Assembly (NCBI RefSeq): GCF_000421105.1
Contig: NZ_ATWF01000001.1
Span: 239,987-303,986 of the forward strand
Length of the DNA: 64,000 bases
Direction: 5' to 3'
Source of the DNA: Limisalsivibrio acetivorans
Lineage (GTDB): Bacteria > Chrysiogenota > Deferribacteres > Deferribacterales > Geovibrionaceae
Shown here: positions 26,395 to 34,452 of the stretch, in pieces
How positions within the stretch are numbered: the first letter of the stretch is position 1
How the letters are laid out: the number at the start of each line of letters is the position of its first letter
Program-made: the position numbers and the translations under genes
The notes under the pieces: generated by a model
Databases searched by the model: none
The model's input: the letters and a program-made list of their open reading frames with translations, nothing else
What the model was told of the DNA's origin: nothing

Positions 26395-27148
26395 GAAGAC
26401 CTATCTCGAAAATCTGCAGACGGAGCGCTTCGGAAGGAATGCTGTCTTCCTCGGGGAGACGGACTCCACCACCCAGTATATCCTCGATAACGATCCGGAT
26501 ATATACACCTGCGTCACAGCCGAGCGGCAGACAGCGGGCAGGGGGCGCAGCGGTAGAACATGGCACTCGGACGATTCGGGAAATCTATATTTCAGCCTGA
26601 ACCTTCCCCCCATAGATGTATCAAAGATACTCCCCCTGAATATCGCCGCCGGATTTGCCCTTTCGGATACACTCTCCACTGTGGTTCCTGCAAAGGTGAA
26701 ATGGCCGAATGATATAACGGTGCATGGAAGAAAGGTTGCGGGGATGCTCATGGAAACCTCGGTTACGGGTGCGAGGCTTGATAAGCTTATACTCGGGATT
26801 GGCATAAACGTTAACATGCAGGTTTTTCCAGAGGATATAACCGAGACGGCAACCTCTCTCTTTATACTTACAGGAAGAAGCTTCAGCAGGGAAAAGCTAC
26901 TTGCCCTCTTTATGAAGAATATGGAGCGCATTTGGGAGGATTTTACCAATGGAAGGCTCGATATCGAAACAAAATGGAAAGAATACTCAGCCAATCTTGA
27001 CAAAAGAATAACTGTGCACAAAAATGGAAAACGTGAAACCTTCACCGAGCTGGGGCTTGCGCCTGCTGGTTTTCTTCGGGTGAGGGATGATTCCGGGGGA
27101 GTCTCGGAAATAGTGACTGGTGATATTGGATATGATTTTAGCGATTGA
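26384..27148 (+). CDS. birA: Biotin--[acetyl-CoA-carboxylase] ligase
   Basis: A 254-residue biotin protein ligase that activates biotin to biotinyl-AMP and attaches it to carboxylase carrier domains. The catalytic loop is AGRGRSGRTWHS, the second motif KVKWPNDITVHGRKVAGML. There is no N-terminal helix-turn-helix, so unlike E. coli BirA it should not repress biotin genes. It is embedded between the receiver gene and coaX with overlaps on both sides. Confidence 0.92.
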   Translation: MLSEKTYLENLQTERFGRNAVFLGETDSTTQYILDNDPDIYTCVTAERQTAGRGRSGRTWHSDDSGNLYFSLNLPPIDVSKILPLNIAAGFALSDTLSTVVPAKVKWPNDITVHGRKVAGMLMETSVTGARLDKLILGIGINVNMQVFPEDITETATSLFILTGRSFSREKLLALFMKNMERIWEDFTNGRLDIETKWKEYSANLDKRITVHKNGKRETFTELGLAPAGFLRVRDDSGGVSEIVTGDIGYDFSD

Positions 27149-27902
27149 TATAGGAAACACCAACATTGTTCTCGGCATATATGACGGTAATGAGCTCTGC
27201 TGCAACTTCCGCCTACAAACCGATTCTCTGAAAACAACTGATGAGTATGCCTCCACCATCATGCTACTCATGGATACCCGCAAGGTGGACAGGAATAAGC
27301 TGAAAGGGGTTATCATAGCAAGTGTTGTTCCCCAGCTTATATACACATTCTCCAAGCTCTCTACGAAGTATTTCAACGTTGAGCCTATGGTGGTAGCCTC
27401 CGGGATAAAAACCGGCGTCCCTATTAAGATGGAGAACCCTAAGGAGGTTGGTGCGGACAGGATCGTAAACGCCGTTGCCGCCAGGGAAAAGTATGGTGCG
27501 CCAGTTATCGTTGTGGATTTCGGTACAGCGACCACCTTTGATGTTATCAGCGAAAAAGGGGAGTACATCGGTGGAATAATCTGTCCCGGTGTTAAGCTTT
27601 CGGCTAATATTCTCCATGCGAAAACGGCCAAACTGCCGGAGGTTGAAATAGAAAAACCTGAAAAGGTGGTAGGAAATAACACTATACATTCGATGCAGTC
27701 GGGAATATATTACGGATACCTTTCCATGCTGGACGGCATTCTGGAAAGGGTCAGAGACGAAGCCTTCGGCGGGGCGGATGTTCCCGTTGTTGCCACTGGC
27801 GGCCTTGGAAGTGTTTTCATGGAGGGTTCGAAATACATAAACAGATACGAATCCGAGCTTACTCTGCTCGGTCTGAGGCTGATATATGAAAAAAATAGTT
27901 AG
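27132..27902 (+). CDS. coaX: Type III pantothenate kinase
   Basis: First enzyme of coenzyme A synthesis, phosphorylating pantothenate. The ASKHA-fold motifs are clear: AIDIGNTNIVLGIYDG, GADRIVNAVAAREKYG, VDFGTATTFDVI and GGIICPGVKLS. The start is the ATG giving MILAIDIGNTN, overlapping birA by 17 bases; a GTG at 27120 would add four residues. birA-coaX adjacency is common in bacteria. Confidence 0.94.
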   Translation: MILAIDIGNTNIVLGIYDGNELCCNFRLQTDSLKTTDEYASTIMLLMDTRKVDRNKLKGVIIASVVPQLIYTFSKLSTKYFNVEPMVVASGIKTGVPIKMENPKEVGADRIVNAVAAREKYGAPVIVVDFGTATTFDVISEKGEYIGGIICPGVKLSANILHAKTAKLPEVEIEKPEKVVGNNTIHSMQSGIYYGYLSMLDGILERVRDEAFGGADVPVVATGGLGSVFMEGSKYINRYESELTLLGLRLIYEKNS

Positions 27903-28689
27903 TCTTTTTGTAATTTCAGCAGCACTCATCCTTGGCGGATGCGCAGGCAAGGAAGCTCCTTCCCCGGAGGAGGGCAAGGCTAAAACAAGTGTTCCCGATG
28001 AGGTATACGCCCAGGCGGAATCCCACTACAAAATGGGTATAGCTTACCTCAACACGCTGGCTGATCACAACGCCTACCGTGAGCTTAAAAAAGCGGTGGA
28101 GCTTGTTCCCGACGATGACCGTTACCTCTACGCCCTCGGGCTCTTCTTCCTTAAACGTGGAAGATACGGCGAGGCGGAGGTTTATGTCCGTAAAGCACTG
28201 GACCATAATCCGGGAGAGAGCGAATACCTTAATGCCCTTGCCACAGCCCTCGCCAGCAGAGGACAGCTTGACGAAGCCTTAAAAAAATGGGATAGGGTTA
28301 TTAACGATCCCGGCTATCCCTATCAGATAGTGGCACTTACAAATGCTGCAAATGCGCTTTACAACGCAGAGAGATACGATGAGGTGCCGGAGTATCTTAA
28401 CAAGGCACTCAGGATAAACAGAAGGTATGCAAACGCATACGAGCTTCTGTTTAAGTCCTATGCCATGGATTCTAACTATGACAAGGCCGCAGAAACCCTT
28501 GAAAAGGCAGTGGAGATGATCCCCGAAAGCCTTGAATTCAAGATGCGCCTTGGTGAGTTTTATTTTGAAAGAGGAAAATACGCAAAAGCGGTTCCCGTTC
28601 TTAAAGAGGTTATCAAAGAGGCTCCGACCTCCGAAGAGGCCGATAGAGCAGAGGAGCTTATGAGGAAACTCGGGTTGATAAATGAGTAA
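27886..28689 (+). CDS. TPR lipoprotein, PilF/PilW-like
   Basis: A 267-residue lipoprotein with lipobox LILGGCAG and about five tetratricopeptide repeats (YLYALGLFFLKRGRYGEAEVYVRKAL, YLNALATALASRGQLDEALKKW, FKMRLGEFYFERGKYAKAVPVL). This layout resembles PilF/PilW, which helps type IV pilus secretins assemble, but no pilus genes are in the window, so the role is inferred. It overlaps coaX by 17 bases and the RodZ-like gene by 8. Confidence 0.75.
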   Translation: MKKIVSLFVISAALILGGCAGKEAPSPEEGKAKTSVPDEVYAQAESHYKMGIAYLNTLADHNAYRELKKAVELVPDDDRYLYALGLFFLKRGRYGEAEVYVRKALDHNPGESEYLNALATALASRGQLDEALKKWDRVINDPGYPYQIVALTNAANALYNAERYDEVPEYLNKALRINRRYANAYELLFKSYAMDSNYDKAAETLEKAVEMIPESLEFKMRLGEFYFERGKYAKAVPVLKEVIKEAPTSEEADRAEELMRKLGLINE

Positions 28690-29644
28690 ACTAGGCGAAC
28701 TACTTAGTACCACAAGAGAGCAAGGCGGGGTTACCTACGACAGAATAACGCAGGATACCCGCATAAGCGAAGACATTCTGAAGATGTTGGAAGAGGGGAA
28801 GTACTGCGATATGCCCTCCTATATACACGCCCATAACTTTGTCCGTACCTATGCAAAGTATCTTGGTATCGATGCGGAGATCGTTGACGACCTCTTCCAT
28901 GCAGAATGCTGCCGTGATGACTTCAGCAGAGGCTTCAGCTGCGTTACATCCCCAGTAACACAGGAAGAGGTTCCAAGAAGAAGCAGTCTGCGTATTGTTA
29001 TCCCCCTTATAGTCGTGCTTATACTCGGAATTACGGGTGCTTATCTCTATATCTCCATCGTTAAGAACGGCGATTCCGAGGTTCAATCCTCCCAGCAGGC
29101 TCCCGTTGGCTCAAATGCCGGCGGTCCGGTGGAAGAGGATGCCGAACCGGAGCCCAAGCCGGAGTCTGGAGAATCTGCAGTCATGGCAGACAACGAGAGC
29201 GCCTCCGAGGGGACCGAGCTGGCTGATGAGCAGGTACAGGCAACTGAAACGGTTGAAGAGGCTGAGCCTGTGGTGGAGGAAACCGCTGAGGCTGAGCCTG
29301 AAGATACAGTTCAGGAGACTCCCCCCGAGGCCCCGGAAGCGCTTGATGATGAAGAAAAGGCGGCTTTGAGTGGAAACAAGGTTGTACTCCGTTTTGCAGA
29401 TACCTGCTGGGTTCATATGGATGTCGACGGCGCAGAGGAGTACGACTTCATAGCAGAAAAGAACTCCGACAGAGTAGTTACTTTTAATGAATATTTCGTC
29501 ATGGATGTGGGTAACGCCTCCGTTGTTACCGTTAGCCATAAAAGCAGAGACATCCGCGGTCTTGGCGGATTCCGCAAACCTGCCAAGGATCTCAGGTTTA
29601 CTGTTAACGATGAAGGTAAGCTTGTGTACGAAAAATTGAATTAG
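28682..29644 (+). CDS. RodZ-like helix-turn-helix membrane protein (DUF4115)
   Basis: A 320-residue protein with the RodZ layout: a cytoplasmic helix-turn-helix (LGELLSTTREQGGVTYDRITQDTRIS, YIHAHNFVRTYAKYLGID), one TM helix at about 101-122 (RIVIPLIVVLILGITGAYLYIS), a long Pro/Glu/Ala-rich periplasmic linker and a C-terminal beta domain (LRFADTCWVHMDVDG, LRFTVNDEGKLVYE). RodZ ties MreB to the cell wall machinery. It follows the TPR lipoprotein with an 8-base overlap. Confidence 0.8.
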   Translation: MSKLGELLSTTREQGGVTYDRITQDTRISEDILKMLEEGKYCDMPSYIHAHNFVRTYAKYLGIDAEIVDDLFHAECCRDDFSRGFSCVTSPVTQEEVPRRSSLRIVIPLIVVLILGITGAYLYISIVKNGDSEVQSSQQAPVGSNAGGPVEEDAEPEPKPESGESAVMADNESASEGTELADEQVQATETVEEAEPVVEETAEAEPEDTVQETPPEAPEALDDEEKAALSGNKVVLRFADTCWVHMDVDGAEEYDFIAEKNSDRVVTFNEYFVMDVGNASVVTVSHKSRDIRGLGGFRKPAKDLRFTVNDEGKLVYEKLN

Positions 29645-29701
29645 TTCTTGCGTTTTGTTCAACTCAATTCTATTTTTAAAGAGACATTTACGGTGTGAAT
29701 T

Positions 29702-30517
29702 ATGACAGATTTCTCAGTGGCGGTTTTCGCCAATGATTCCTTATTGCTCGGGGAGGTTCTTGACAAGCTTGAGGACGAATTCCCCCTTTTCAGGTACACG
29801 GTGTACAGTATGCCGGAGTATCTCCCCCTTATCGCTTCGGACAGGCCGGAGATCTCTGCCAAGAGCATAGATGAGCTTTCCGATGAGGATATAATGGTTG
29901 TTCTCAGCGACCCCGGCTCAGCCAAGAAGACGATAGCTAAACTGGATGCCTCCATCGTTGATTTCACAGGGATCTTCGATGGCGATGACGACGATGTTTA
30001 TATAATACGTGAGCCACTGCAGTATGTCGCCTACCACGTTAAGGGTGACAGGCGCTCCGCTTTTATGAGCGTGTCCCTTCCGGCGGCGGCCTTCGGCAAG
30101 AACGGCATAGATGATCTTCTCAGCCAGACAAGGGAGCTCTTCTCCTTCACCCAGCATAAGTCGAAGGTGTTTGATGAAAGGCTCGCCTTCAACGTTATAG
30201 TTGATCCGGGTCAAGGCAAAGGGCTTTTATCCGGTTATGTTAAGAGCATGAGCGAGAGAACGGGGATGTACGTTGATGCGAGAATACTCCCCGTATCCAC
30301 CATTTTCATGGCGGATCTTGTCACTGTTGGAGAGAGCTACTTTGAGCCCGGTGAGGATTTTTACCAGTTTAAGGGTGAAAGCATTGCCGAGGCGGCAGAA
30401 AGCGAAGGCATCGGTATGATTAAAACAGCCGAAGGGAAGGTTACCCTTATCGGCGATTACATTAAAGTTGTGGCGGTTCAGGCCGCTGCAGGTGTGAAAG
30501 AAGCTACAGGAGTTTAG
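29702..30517 (+). CDS. Aspartate-semialdehyde-dehydrogenase-like protein lacking catalytic motifs (USG-1-like)
   Basis: A 271-residue protein not obvious at first sight. GIDDLLSQTRELFSFTQHKSKVFDERLAFNVI closely follows the ASADH segment G-x-x-E-L-x-Q-T-R-A-L ... P-x-V-F-P-x-x-I-A-F-N-x-I, and VSLPAAAFG replaces the usual V-S-x-x-Q-x-x-S-G-A-G. The N-terminus retains a Rossmann-like start but lacks GATGAVG, and no catalytic cysteine motif (S-N-C-S/T) exists. It is shorter than ASADH (about 330-370). USG-1 is a known non-catalytic relative. Neighbour of the NifS-like gene (3-base gap), so it may be coupled to Fe-S assembly; function unknown. Confidence 0.55.
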   Translation: MTDFSVAVFANDSLLLGEVLDKLEDEFPLFRYTVYSMPEYLPLIASDRPEISAKSIDELSDEDIMVVLSDPGSAKKTIAKLDASIVDFTGIFDGDDDDVYIIREPLQYVAYHVKGDRRSAFMSVSLPAAAFGKNGIDDLLSQTRELFSFTQHKSKVFDERLAFNVIVDPGQGKGLLSGYVKSMSERTGMYVDARILPVSTIFMADLVTVGESYFEPGEDFYQFKGESIAEAAESEGIGMIKTAEGKVTLIGDYIKVVAVQAAAGVKEATGV

Positions 30518-30520
30518 ATT

Positions 30521-31708
30521 ATGGCATTCCTGGACAATGCAGCCGGAACCAGGCCGGACGAAAGAGTTGTTGAAAAGATGCTCCCCTTTATTAAGGAGCA
30601 GTACGGTAACCCGAGTGCACATTTCTACCCCCTCGGCAGGGAATCCTTTGAGGCTGTGGCACTTGCAAGACAGCAGGTGGCGGAGTTTCTTGGCGCTAAG
30701 GAGGATGAGATTGTCTTTACCTCCTGCGGCACGGAGTCGAATAACCTCGCTCTTAAGGGTGCGCTTAATCATCCCTCCCGCAAGGACAAGAAGCATGTAG
30801 TTATCAGCGAGGTGGAGCATTTCTCCATCCAAAACCCCCTTATAGACTATCTCAACAAGGGGTATGAGATAACCAAGCTTAAGGTGGATGAAACGGGTCT
30901 TATCAACATCGAAGAACTTAAAAGCGTTATCCGTGAGGACACCGCACTCGTATCTATCATGTTCGGCAATCCCGAGATCGGTACGATGCAGTACAGTGAT
31001 GAGATCGGCAAGGTATGCCGTGAGAAAGGTGTTCTCTATCATATAGATGCTGTTGACGGAGCGGGTCATGTTAAGATCGATGTAAACGAGCTTAACTGCG
31101 ATCTCCTCAGCATAGCGGCCCAGAACTTCTACGGTCCCAGAGGTGCGGCCGCCCTGTATGTACGTGAAGGTGTCAAGCTTGTCTCAGTCCTTCAAGGCGG
31201 GCATCAGGAGAACGGTCTCAGAAGCGGTTCGGAGAACGTCGCCGCCATCGTAGGGATGGGGGAAGCCGCCCGCATCGCCAGAGAAGAGATGGATGACTAC
31301 GTTCCAGAGATGAAAAGGCTCCAGAAGAAGCTCTGGGAAGCACTTTCAAATATGTTTGACTTTTTACACTTTACAGGGCATCCTGACCGGAGACTTCCGG
31401 GGCATGTGAGCTTCTGGATTGAGTATATAGAGGGTGAATCACTGCTTATGTGGCTCTCCCTTAAAGGTATATATGCGGCGAGCGGTTCCGCCTGCTCCTC
31501 CAATATCCTCGCTGAGGATGAGGAGGATTTGGTGGCCTCACCCGTGCTTACAGCGGTGGGCGTACCGGATGATGTTTGCGCCGGCTCCATAACCTTCACC
31601 ATGTCGAAGTATACGACAGAGGAAGAGGTGGATAAGGTTATCGATGAACTCCCCGGCATCGTAAAGAAGCTTTGCGAGATGTCGCCCGCTTACAACAGGA
31701 ATGATTAG
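30521..31708 (+). CDS. Cysteine desulfurase homologue lacking the PLP lysine (NifS/IscS family)
   Basis: A 395-residue class-V aminotransferase-fold protein aligned along its length with NifS/IscS: FLDNAAGTRPDERV, YGNPSAHFYPLGRES, CGTESNNLALKGAL, VEHFSIQNP (His100), IDAVDGAG (Asp176) and the loop cysteine SGSACSS (Cys325). The site that should read S-x-H-K-x-x-G-P-K-G reads AAQNFYGPRG, so the Schiff-base Lys is Asn202 and the preceding His is Gln201. NNE-I-G is GNPEIG and the usual R-F-S-L-G is TFTMSK. PLP chemistry seems lost while the persulfide/cluster cysteine remains. It sits 9 bases before the IscU gene; a scaffold partner role is likely. Confidence 0.8.
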   Translation: MAFLDNAAGTRPDERVVEKMLPFIKEQYGNPSAHFYPLGRESFEAVALARQQVAEFLGAKEDEIVFTSCGTESNNLALKGALNHPSRKDKKHVVISEVEHFSIQNPLIDYLNKGYEITKLKVDETGLINIEELKSVIREDTALVSIMFGNPEIGTMQYSDEIGKVCREKGVLYHIDAVDGAGHVKIDVNELNCDLLSIAAQNFYGPRGAAALYVREGVKLVSVLQGGHQENGLRSGSENVAAIVGMGEAARIAREEMDDYVPEMKRLQKKLWEALSNMFDFLHFTGHPDRRLPGHVSFWIEYIEGESLLMWLSLKGIYAASGSACSSNILAEDEEDLVASPVLTAVGVPDDVCAGSITFTMSKYTTEEEVDKVIDELPGIVKKLCEMSPAYNRND

Positions 31709-31717
31709 GAGGACACT

Positions 31718-32167
31718 ATGTCTAAAGGACCATATAGCGAAAAGGTAATGGATCATTTCATGAACCCCAGAAACATGGGGGAGATAGAATCTGCTAACGC
31801 TGTGGGCGAGGTGGGAAACCCCGCATGCGGCGATGTTATGAAGATATTCCTTGATATCGACGATGACGGTATCGTAACAGAGGTTAAGTTCAAGACCTTC
31901 GGTTGCGGTGCGGCTATCGCATCCAGCTCAATGGCAACCGAGCTTATCAAGGGTAAAAGGGTGGAAGAGGTTCTCGCCCTTACAAACCAGTCCATCGTGG
32001 AATCACTCGGCGGTCTTCCCCCTGCGAAGATACACTGCTCCGTTATGGCGGAAGAGGCTATTGAGGCTGCACTTAAGGACTACTATGAAAGAAAAGGCGA
32101 AGACCCTTCAATCGTAGATAAAATGAAGGAAAATATAAAGAAGGATAATCCCGAGGGAGGAAACTAA
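31718..32167 (+). CDS. iscU: Fe-S cluster assembly scaffold IscU/NifU-N
   Basis: A 149-residue scaffold on which [2Fe-2S] clusters form. The three ligand cysteines are in GNPACGD, FGCGAAIASSS and PAKIHCSVMAEEAI, with the conserved Asp after the first. The start YSEKVMDHFMNPRNMG is typical. The LPPvK-type chaperone site is represented by LPPAKIH. AGGAGG precedes the ATG. It is flanked by the Lys-less NifS homologue and by nfu, forming a compact Fe-S module without IscA, HscA/B or ferredoxin. Confidence 0.92.
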   Translation: MSKGPYSEKVMDHFMNPRNMGEIESANAVGEVGNPACGDVMKIFLDIDDDGIVTEVKFKTFGCGAAIASSSMATELIKGKRVEEVLALTNQSIVESLGGLPPAKIHCSVMAEEAIEAALKDYYERKGEDPSIVDKMKENIKKDNPEGGN

Positions 32168-32395
32168 ATGACACTTCAAGAAAAAGTTGCTGAAGTTCTT
32201 GAGCAGGTTAGACCCGCTCTTCAGGCTGACGGCGGAGATATTGATCTTCTCGGCGTTACAGATGACGGCATCGTTAAGGTCCAGCTTACAGGCGCATGCG
32301 GAAGCTGCCCCTTTAGCACCATGACCCTTAAGCACGCCGTTGAGGGAAGGATCAAAGAGCAGATCCCTGAAATTAAAGAAGTTCAGTCTATATAA
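32168..32395 (+). CDS. nfu: Nfu-type Fe-S carrier (NifU C-terminal domain)
   Basis: A 75-residue single-domain protein. RPALQADGGDIDLLGV and LTGACGSCPFSTMTLKHAVE are hallmarks; the CxxC (CGSC) pair binds a cluster at a dimer interface. It is separated from iscU by only the stop codon and has GGGAGG upstream. A strong terminator follows at 32406, closing the operon that runs from 29.7 kb or further upstream. Confidence 0.93.
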   Translation: MTLQEKVAEVLEQVRPALQADGGDIDLLGVTDDGIVKVQLTGACGSCPFSTMTLKHAVEGRIKEQIPEIKEVQSI

Positions 32396-32405
32396 TCTTC
32401 AACGA

Positions 32406-32433
32406 AAAGGAGCCTTCGGGCTCCTTTTTTTCT
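32406..32433 (+). terminator. Rho-independent terminator after nfu
   Basis: AAGGAGCC-ttcg-GGCTCCTT is followed by a run of T (to about 32433). The UUCG tetraloop and the U-tract make this a strong intrinsic terminator for the Fe-S operon. Confidence 0.9.
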
Positions 32434-32501
32434 TCCCATTCTCATCGAAAAACACTATAATTCGCCTCCTATGAGTCAAAAATAATCAAGGTGTGATATA
32501 G

Positions 32502-34400
32502 ATGTCTGCCACCAGCGTATTTGATGCATTTCTTAAGTCAGTTGATAAAAACAAGGACAACACAGCCTTCGTATACCGCTCAGCCGAAGGGGAACACAGG
32601 GTCAGCTACGAGAAGCTTTTCTATGATGTGCTGATACTCTCTAAAGCGTTCGAGGATAAGAAGATGAAGAAGGGCTCCAAGGTCCTTCTGCTTTCGGATA
32701 ACCGCTACGCATGGATCGTTACCGATCTCGCCCTTGTATCCCTCGGAGCTGTGAGCGTGCCGAGGGGGAGCGATACACCGACCCAGGAGCTTGAGTACAT
32801 CGTTGAGCATTCTGAATGCGAATACCTTATCTTTGAGACCGAAAAACTCTACGAGATGCACAAGGATGCTGTTGTTTCCGGCAACAAGGAAATTAAGTCG
32901 ATCTTTATCATCGAGTCCGAGAAGGCTCATAAGCTCTTTACAAAGGTTTACGCCTATAACGATATCCTAACAGAACGGGGGATAAGCGATCAGGATATTG
33001 AGCACTTCCGTTCCAAAAGGGAGGAGCTTACCGTTGATGATGTTTTCACTCTCATCTACACCTCCGGAACAACAGGAACGCCCAAGGGTGTTATCCTGAC
33101 CCACAAGAACTTTCTGTATAATATTGAGAATCTGCCGGAGATAATCGATCTTCGCTCCGATGATATCTGGCTCTCCATCCTGCCCACGTGGCACATCTTT
33201 GAGAGAGCGGCGGAATATCTGGCCTTAACCGGCGGATGTTGTACGGTTTACTCCACTATAAAAACATTCTCCCAGGACTTGGAGCAGTACAGACCAACAA
33301 TCGTAGCAACGGTGCCCCGCCTCTGGGAATCGCTGTATATAAAGGTGAACAACGCCATCGAGAAGCAGGGTGAAAAGAAGAAGCGTATCTTTGATACCCT
33401 GGTAAACGTCTCTTCCACATACAAGAGGAACTCAAGGCTTCTTAAAAACCATCTCCCCGTATTTGAGGAGAAGGGTGCGTTTGAACGTTTTAAGGAAAGG
33501 CTCAAGGCACGTTTCACCCTCATGGGTCTGTATTTACCTAATAAGCTTGCCTCAAAGAAGCTCTCCGCCGTTCAGGACAAGTTCGGCGGGAGGATGCGTC
33601 TTGCCATCAGCGGCGGTGGAAGTCTCCCCCCATACCTTGATGAGTGGATCGATGCCCTTGGCATCAGGATTATCAACGCATACGGGATGACAGAGTGCGC
33701 ACCTGCCATTGCAGGGCGTGCGCTTAACTGTGAGGTATTCGGAACCCTCGGACCCCCTGTGCACGATACCCAGCTTCGTATTGTGGACGAGGAAGGGAAC
33801 ACCCTCCCGAATGGTGAAGAGGGTGAGATACAGGTTAAGGGTGATCAGGTTTTCCCCGGCTACTACAACAACGATGAGGAGAACGAGAAGTCCTTTACTG
33901 AGGATGGCTATTTCCGTACGGGTGATCTGGGTAAGCTCACTCTTACAGGGGAGCTTGTTATTACCGGGCGCATCAAGGAGATTATCGTCCTTGCGAGCGG
34001 AGAGAATATCGACCCAAGCCGTATCGAATCCACAATTACGAAGCTACCGTTTATAAAGGATGCCGTACTTGTGGGGCAGGATAGAAAGGGTCTCGGCGCA
34101 CTTGTTATCCCCGATATGGAGAAGATAAAGGAGCACTTCTCATCCATAGGCGAGTTTAAGAATGATATGACCGAAAGCCTCAGGGATGCGCACCTTATAG
34201 AGGCCGCTAAGCGTGAGATGAATAAGTTGCTGCACCCGAAGAAGGGCTTTAAACCCTACGAGAAGATACAGAGCATCCTTTTCCTTGAGAAGGACTTTGA
34301 GCAGGGGGAAGAGCTTACCAACACCCTGAAGAAGAAACGACACGCCATAGAAAAGAAATACTCCCAGAAGATACAGAACCTGTTTAAAAAGGATAAATAA
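32502..34400 (+). CDS. fadD: Long-chain acyl-CoA synthetase (AMP-forming)
   Basis: A 632-residue ANL-superfamily ligase activating fatty acids to acyl-CoA. The P-loop YTSGTTGTPKGVILTHKN is intact, the A5 motif is INAYGMTECAP, A7/A8 is YFRTGDLGKLTLTGELVITGRIKEIIV, and a long C-terminal domain typical of the large FadD/FAA type ends in a Lys-rich tail. AAGGTG precedes the ATG. It stands alone between two terminators. Confidence 0.9.
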   Translation: MSATSVFDAFLKSVDKNKDNTAFVYRSAEGEHRVSYEKLFYDVLILSKAFEDKKMKKGSKVLLLSDNRYAWIVTDLALVSLGAVSVPRGSDTPTQELEYIVEHSECEYLIFETEKLYEMHKDAVVSGNKEIKSIFIIESEKAHKLFTKVYAYNDILTERGISDQDIEHFRSKREELTVDDVFTLIYTSGTTGTPKGVILTHKNFLYNIENLPEIIDLRSDDIWLSILPTWHIFERAAEYLALTGGCCTVYSTIKTFSQDLEQYRPTIVATVPRLWESLYIKVNNAIEKQGEKKKRIFDTLVNVSSTYKRNSRLLKNHLPVFEEKGAFERFKERLKARFTLMGLYLPNKLASKKLSAVQDKFGGRMRLAISGGGSLPPYLDEWIDALGIRIINAYGMTECAPAIAGRALNCEVFGTLGPPVHDTQLRIVDEEGNTLPNGEEGEIQVKGDQVFPGYYNNDEENEKSFTEDGYFRTGDLGKLTLTGELVITGRIKEIIVLASGENIDPSRIESTITKLPFIKDAVLVGQDRKGLGALVIPDMEKIKEHFSSIGEFKNDMTESLRDAHLIEAAKREMNKLLHPKKGFKPYEKIQSILFLEKDFEQGEELTNTLKKKRHAIEKKYSQKIQNLFKKDK

Positions 34401-34402
34401 AA

Positions 34403-34426
34403 AAAGGGGAGCCTCAGCTCCCCTTT
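34403..34426. terminator. Bidirectional terminator between fadD and the CoA-transferase gene
   Basis: AAAGGGGAGC-ctca-GCTCCCCTTT is a 10-bp perfect stem with A-runs on the left and T after the right arm. Located between convergent genes, it probably ends fadD (+) and the CoA-transferase transcript (-). Confidence 0.8.
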
Positions 34427-34452
34427 ACGCTATCCTGCTGTCTATGAAAAAA

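Noticed and set aside
26401-27682. Long minus-strand ORFs opposite birA and coaX
   Set aside because: Antisense to two recognised enzymes; composition is a mirror of the coding strand.
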